Source of the DNA: Frondihabitans sp.
GTDB taxonomy: Bacteria > Actinomycetota > Actinomycetes > Actinomycetales > Microbacteriaceae
Assembly: GCA_025464735.1 (NCBI GenBank)
Contig: JAODMX010000424.1
Location: 1-13,871, forward strand
Direction: 5' to 3'
DNA length: 13,871 bases
Translations under genes and position numbers: made by a program
Part shown: one piece after another, positions 13,134 to 13,871 of the stretch
Numbering within the stretch: position 1 is the first letter of the stretch
How the letters are laid out: the number at the start of each line of letters is the position of its first letter
The notes under the pieces: generated by a model
Databases searched by the model: none
The model's input: only the letters and a program-made list of their open reading frames with translations
Told to the model about the DNA's origin: nothing

Positions 13134-13871
13134 TTAGTAGGCGAGGGCACGGTCGACGGCCTCGAGCACCCGGTCGGCGTCGGGCAGGTAGGTGCCCTCG
13201 AGTTTGGCGGGCGGGAAGGGCGTGTCGAACCCGCTCACCCGGAGCACAGGAGCCTCGAGCGAGTAGAACGCCTTCTCGGCGACGGTGGCTGCGATCTCGG
13301 AGCCGACCGACACGGATCCGGGGGCCTCCTGAGCGACCACGAGACGGCCGGTCTTGCGCACGGACTCGAGAATCGGACCGTAGTCGACAGGCGAGAGGGA
13401 GCGGAGGTCGATGACCTCGACGCTGATGCCTTCTTCGGCCGCGATCTCGGCCGCCTGCAACAGAACGCTCACCATCGCCCCGTGGCCCACGACGGTCACC
13501 TCGGTGCCGAGGCGGACGATGCGGCTCGCGTGCAGAGGCACCCCGGGCTCGGCGTAGTCGACGGGACCCTTCGGCCAGTAGCGGCTCTTGGGTTCGAAGA
13601 ACATGATCGGGTCGTTCGATCGGATCGCCTCCTGACTCATCCAGTAGGCGTCGTGCGGGGTCGACGGGCTCACCGAGCGGAGGCCGGGGGTGTGCGCGAA
13701 GTACGCCTCTGGGCTCTCCTGGTGGTGCTCGACGGCTCCGATGTGGCCGCCGTAGGGCACCCGAATCACGACGGGCATCTGCAGAACGCCCTCGTGCCGG
13801 TTGGTCAGCTTGGCGAGCTGCGAGGTGATCTGGTCGAACCCGGGAAAGATGAAGCCGTCGAACTGGATCTC
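13134..13871 (-). CDS. 2-oxoacid dehydrogenase E1 component, beta subunit (N-terminus outside window)
   Basis: The frame is open from the window edge (first codons [20 protein letters not shown]) to the TAA at 13134-13136, giving 245 of the usual 325-340 residues. Conserved blocks include [27 protein letters not shown] with [37 protein letters not shown], and the C-terminal [23 protein letters not shown] and [14 protein letters not shown]. With the alpha subunit it decarboxylates the 2-oxoacid using thiamine diphosphate and acylates the lipoyl arm of E2, encoded just downstream with only 10 nt between stop and start. The [15 protein letters not shown] segment resembles branched-chain enzymes. 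The N-terminal cofactor region lies outside the window. Confidence 0.92.
   Translation of the reverse strand, partial: EIQFDGFIFPGFDQITSQLAKLTNRHEGVLQMPVVIRVPYGGHIGAVEHHQESPEAYFAHTPGLRSVSPSTPHDAYWMSQEAIRSNDPIMFFEPKSRYWPKGPVDYAEPGVPLHASRIVRLGTEVTVVGHGAMVSVLLQAAEIAAEEGISVEVIDLRSLSPVDYGPILESVRKTGRLVVAQEAPGSVSVGSEIAATVAEKAFYSLEAPVLRVSGFDTPFPPAKLEGTYLPDADRVLEAVDRALAY

Noticed and set aside
13124..13150. Upstream ATG (13150) as the E2 start
   Set aside because: It overlaps the end of E1-beta and lacks a ribosome binding site. The GTG at 13123 has GGAG 5 nt upstream and begins just before the lipoyl domain.
1..13871. CRISPR arrays, tRNA or rRNA genes, insertion sequences and phage genes
   Set aside because: I saw no regularly spaced direct repeats, cloverleaf pattern, transposase-like product or terminal repeats anywhere in the window.

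Overview
The window is a high-GC chromosomal segment from an actinobacterium, most likely of the order Micrococcales and probably family Microbacteriaceae. This is inferred from the GC-rich third codon positions, frequent GTG starts, several start codons lying one -10 spacing behind a TAnnnT box with no ribosome binding site (leaderless style), a fused CopD/CtaG protein, and the neighbourhood rpmB-rpmG-rpsN-HU next to a Zur/Znu system. I see no insertion sequence, phage gene, tRNA, rRNA or CRISPR array. The segment reads as ordinary chromosome with a few unusual details.

Layout. (1) 1-2182: two divergent luciferase-like flavin monooxygenases, the left one cut by the window edge, share a 124-bp control region holding a 14-bp palindrome near the likely start of transcription. 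(2) 2259-4687, minus strand: a 635-residue membrane protein joining a CopD copper domain to a CtaG-type cytochrome oxidase assembly domain, translationally coupled (GTGA overlap) to a barstar-like protein. (3) 4779-5066, minus: an HU-family nucleoid protein. (4) 5205-5916, minus: rpmB-rpmG-rpsN, encoding L28, L33 and S14 without the zinc-ribbon cysteines. (5) 5917-6327: a 411-bp gap with hairpins, a nested set of GTAC repeats and a possible 41-residue membrane peptide. (6) 6328-9450, minus: znuA-znuC-znuB-zur, with every junction overlapping by 4 nt. A near-perfect Zur-type palindrome lies over a consensus -35 box, and the start codon sits at the expected +1. (7) 9593-11526, plus: a NarL-type histidine kinase and response regulator pair, divergent from znuA. 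(8) 11771-13871, minus: the E2 and the partial E1-beta subunits of a 2-oxoacid dehydrogenase, probably the branched-chain type.

How the parts fit. The core of the window is a zinc-homeostasis block. Zur should repress the znu operon, and so its own gene, when zinc is sufficient. The adjacent ribosomal proteins need no zinc, which is the kind of set that Zur controls in other actinobacteria, yet I cannot find a Zur box in front of rpmB. They may be constitutive or reached by read-through. Two terminal tails look specific to this lineage: a histidine-rich tail on ZnuC, and a repeated serine/lysine tail on ZnuB encoded by three 18-bp tandem repeats that run into the zur ribosome binding site. 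I did not find a convincing wholly new system. The most novel-looking items are these tails, the symmetric GTAC array behind zur, and the coupling of a barstar-like gene to a copper/oxidase-assembly membrane protein.
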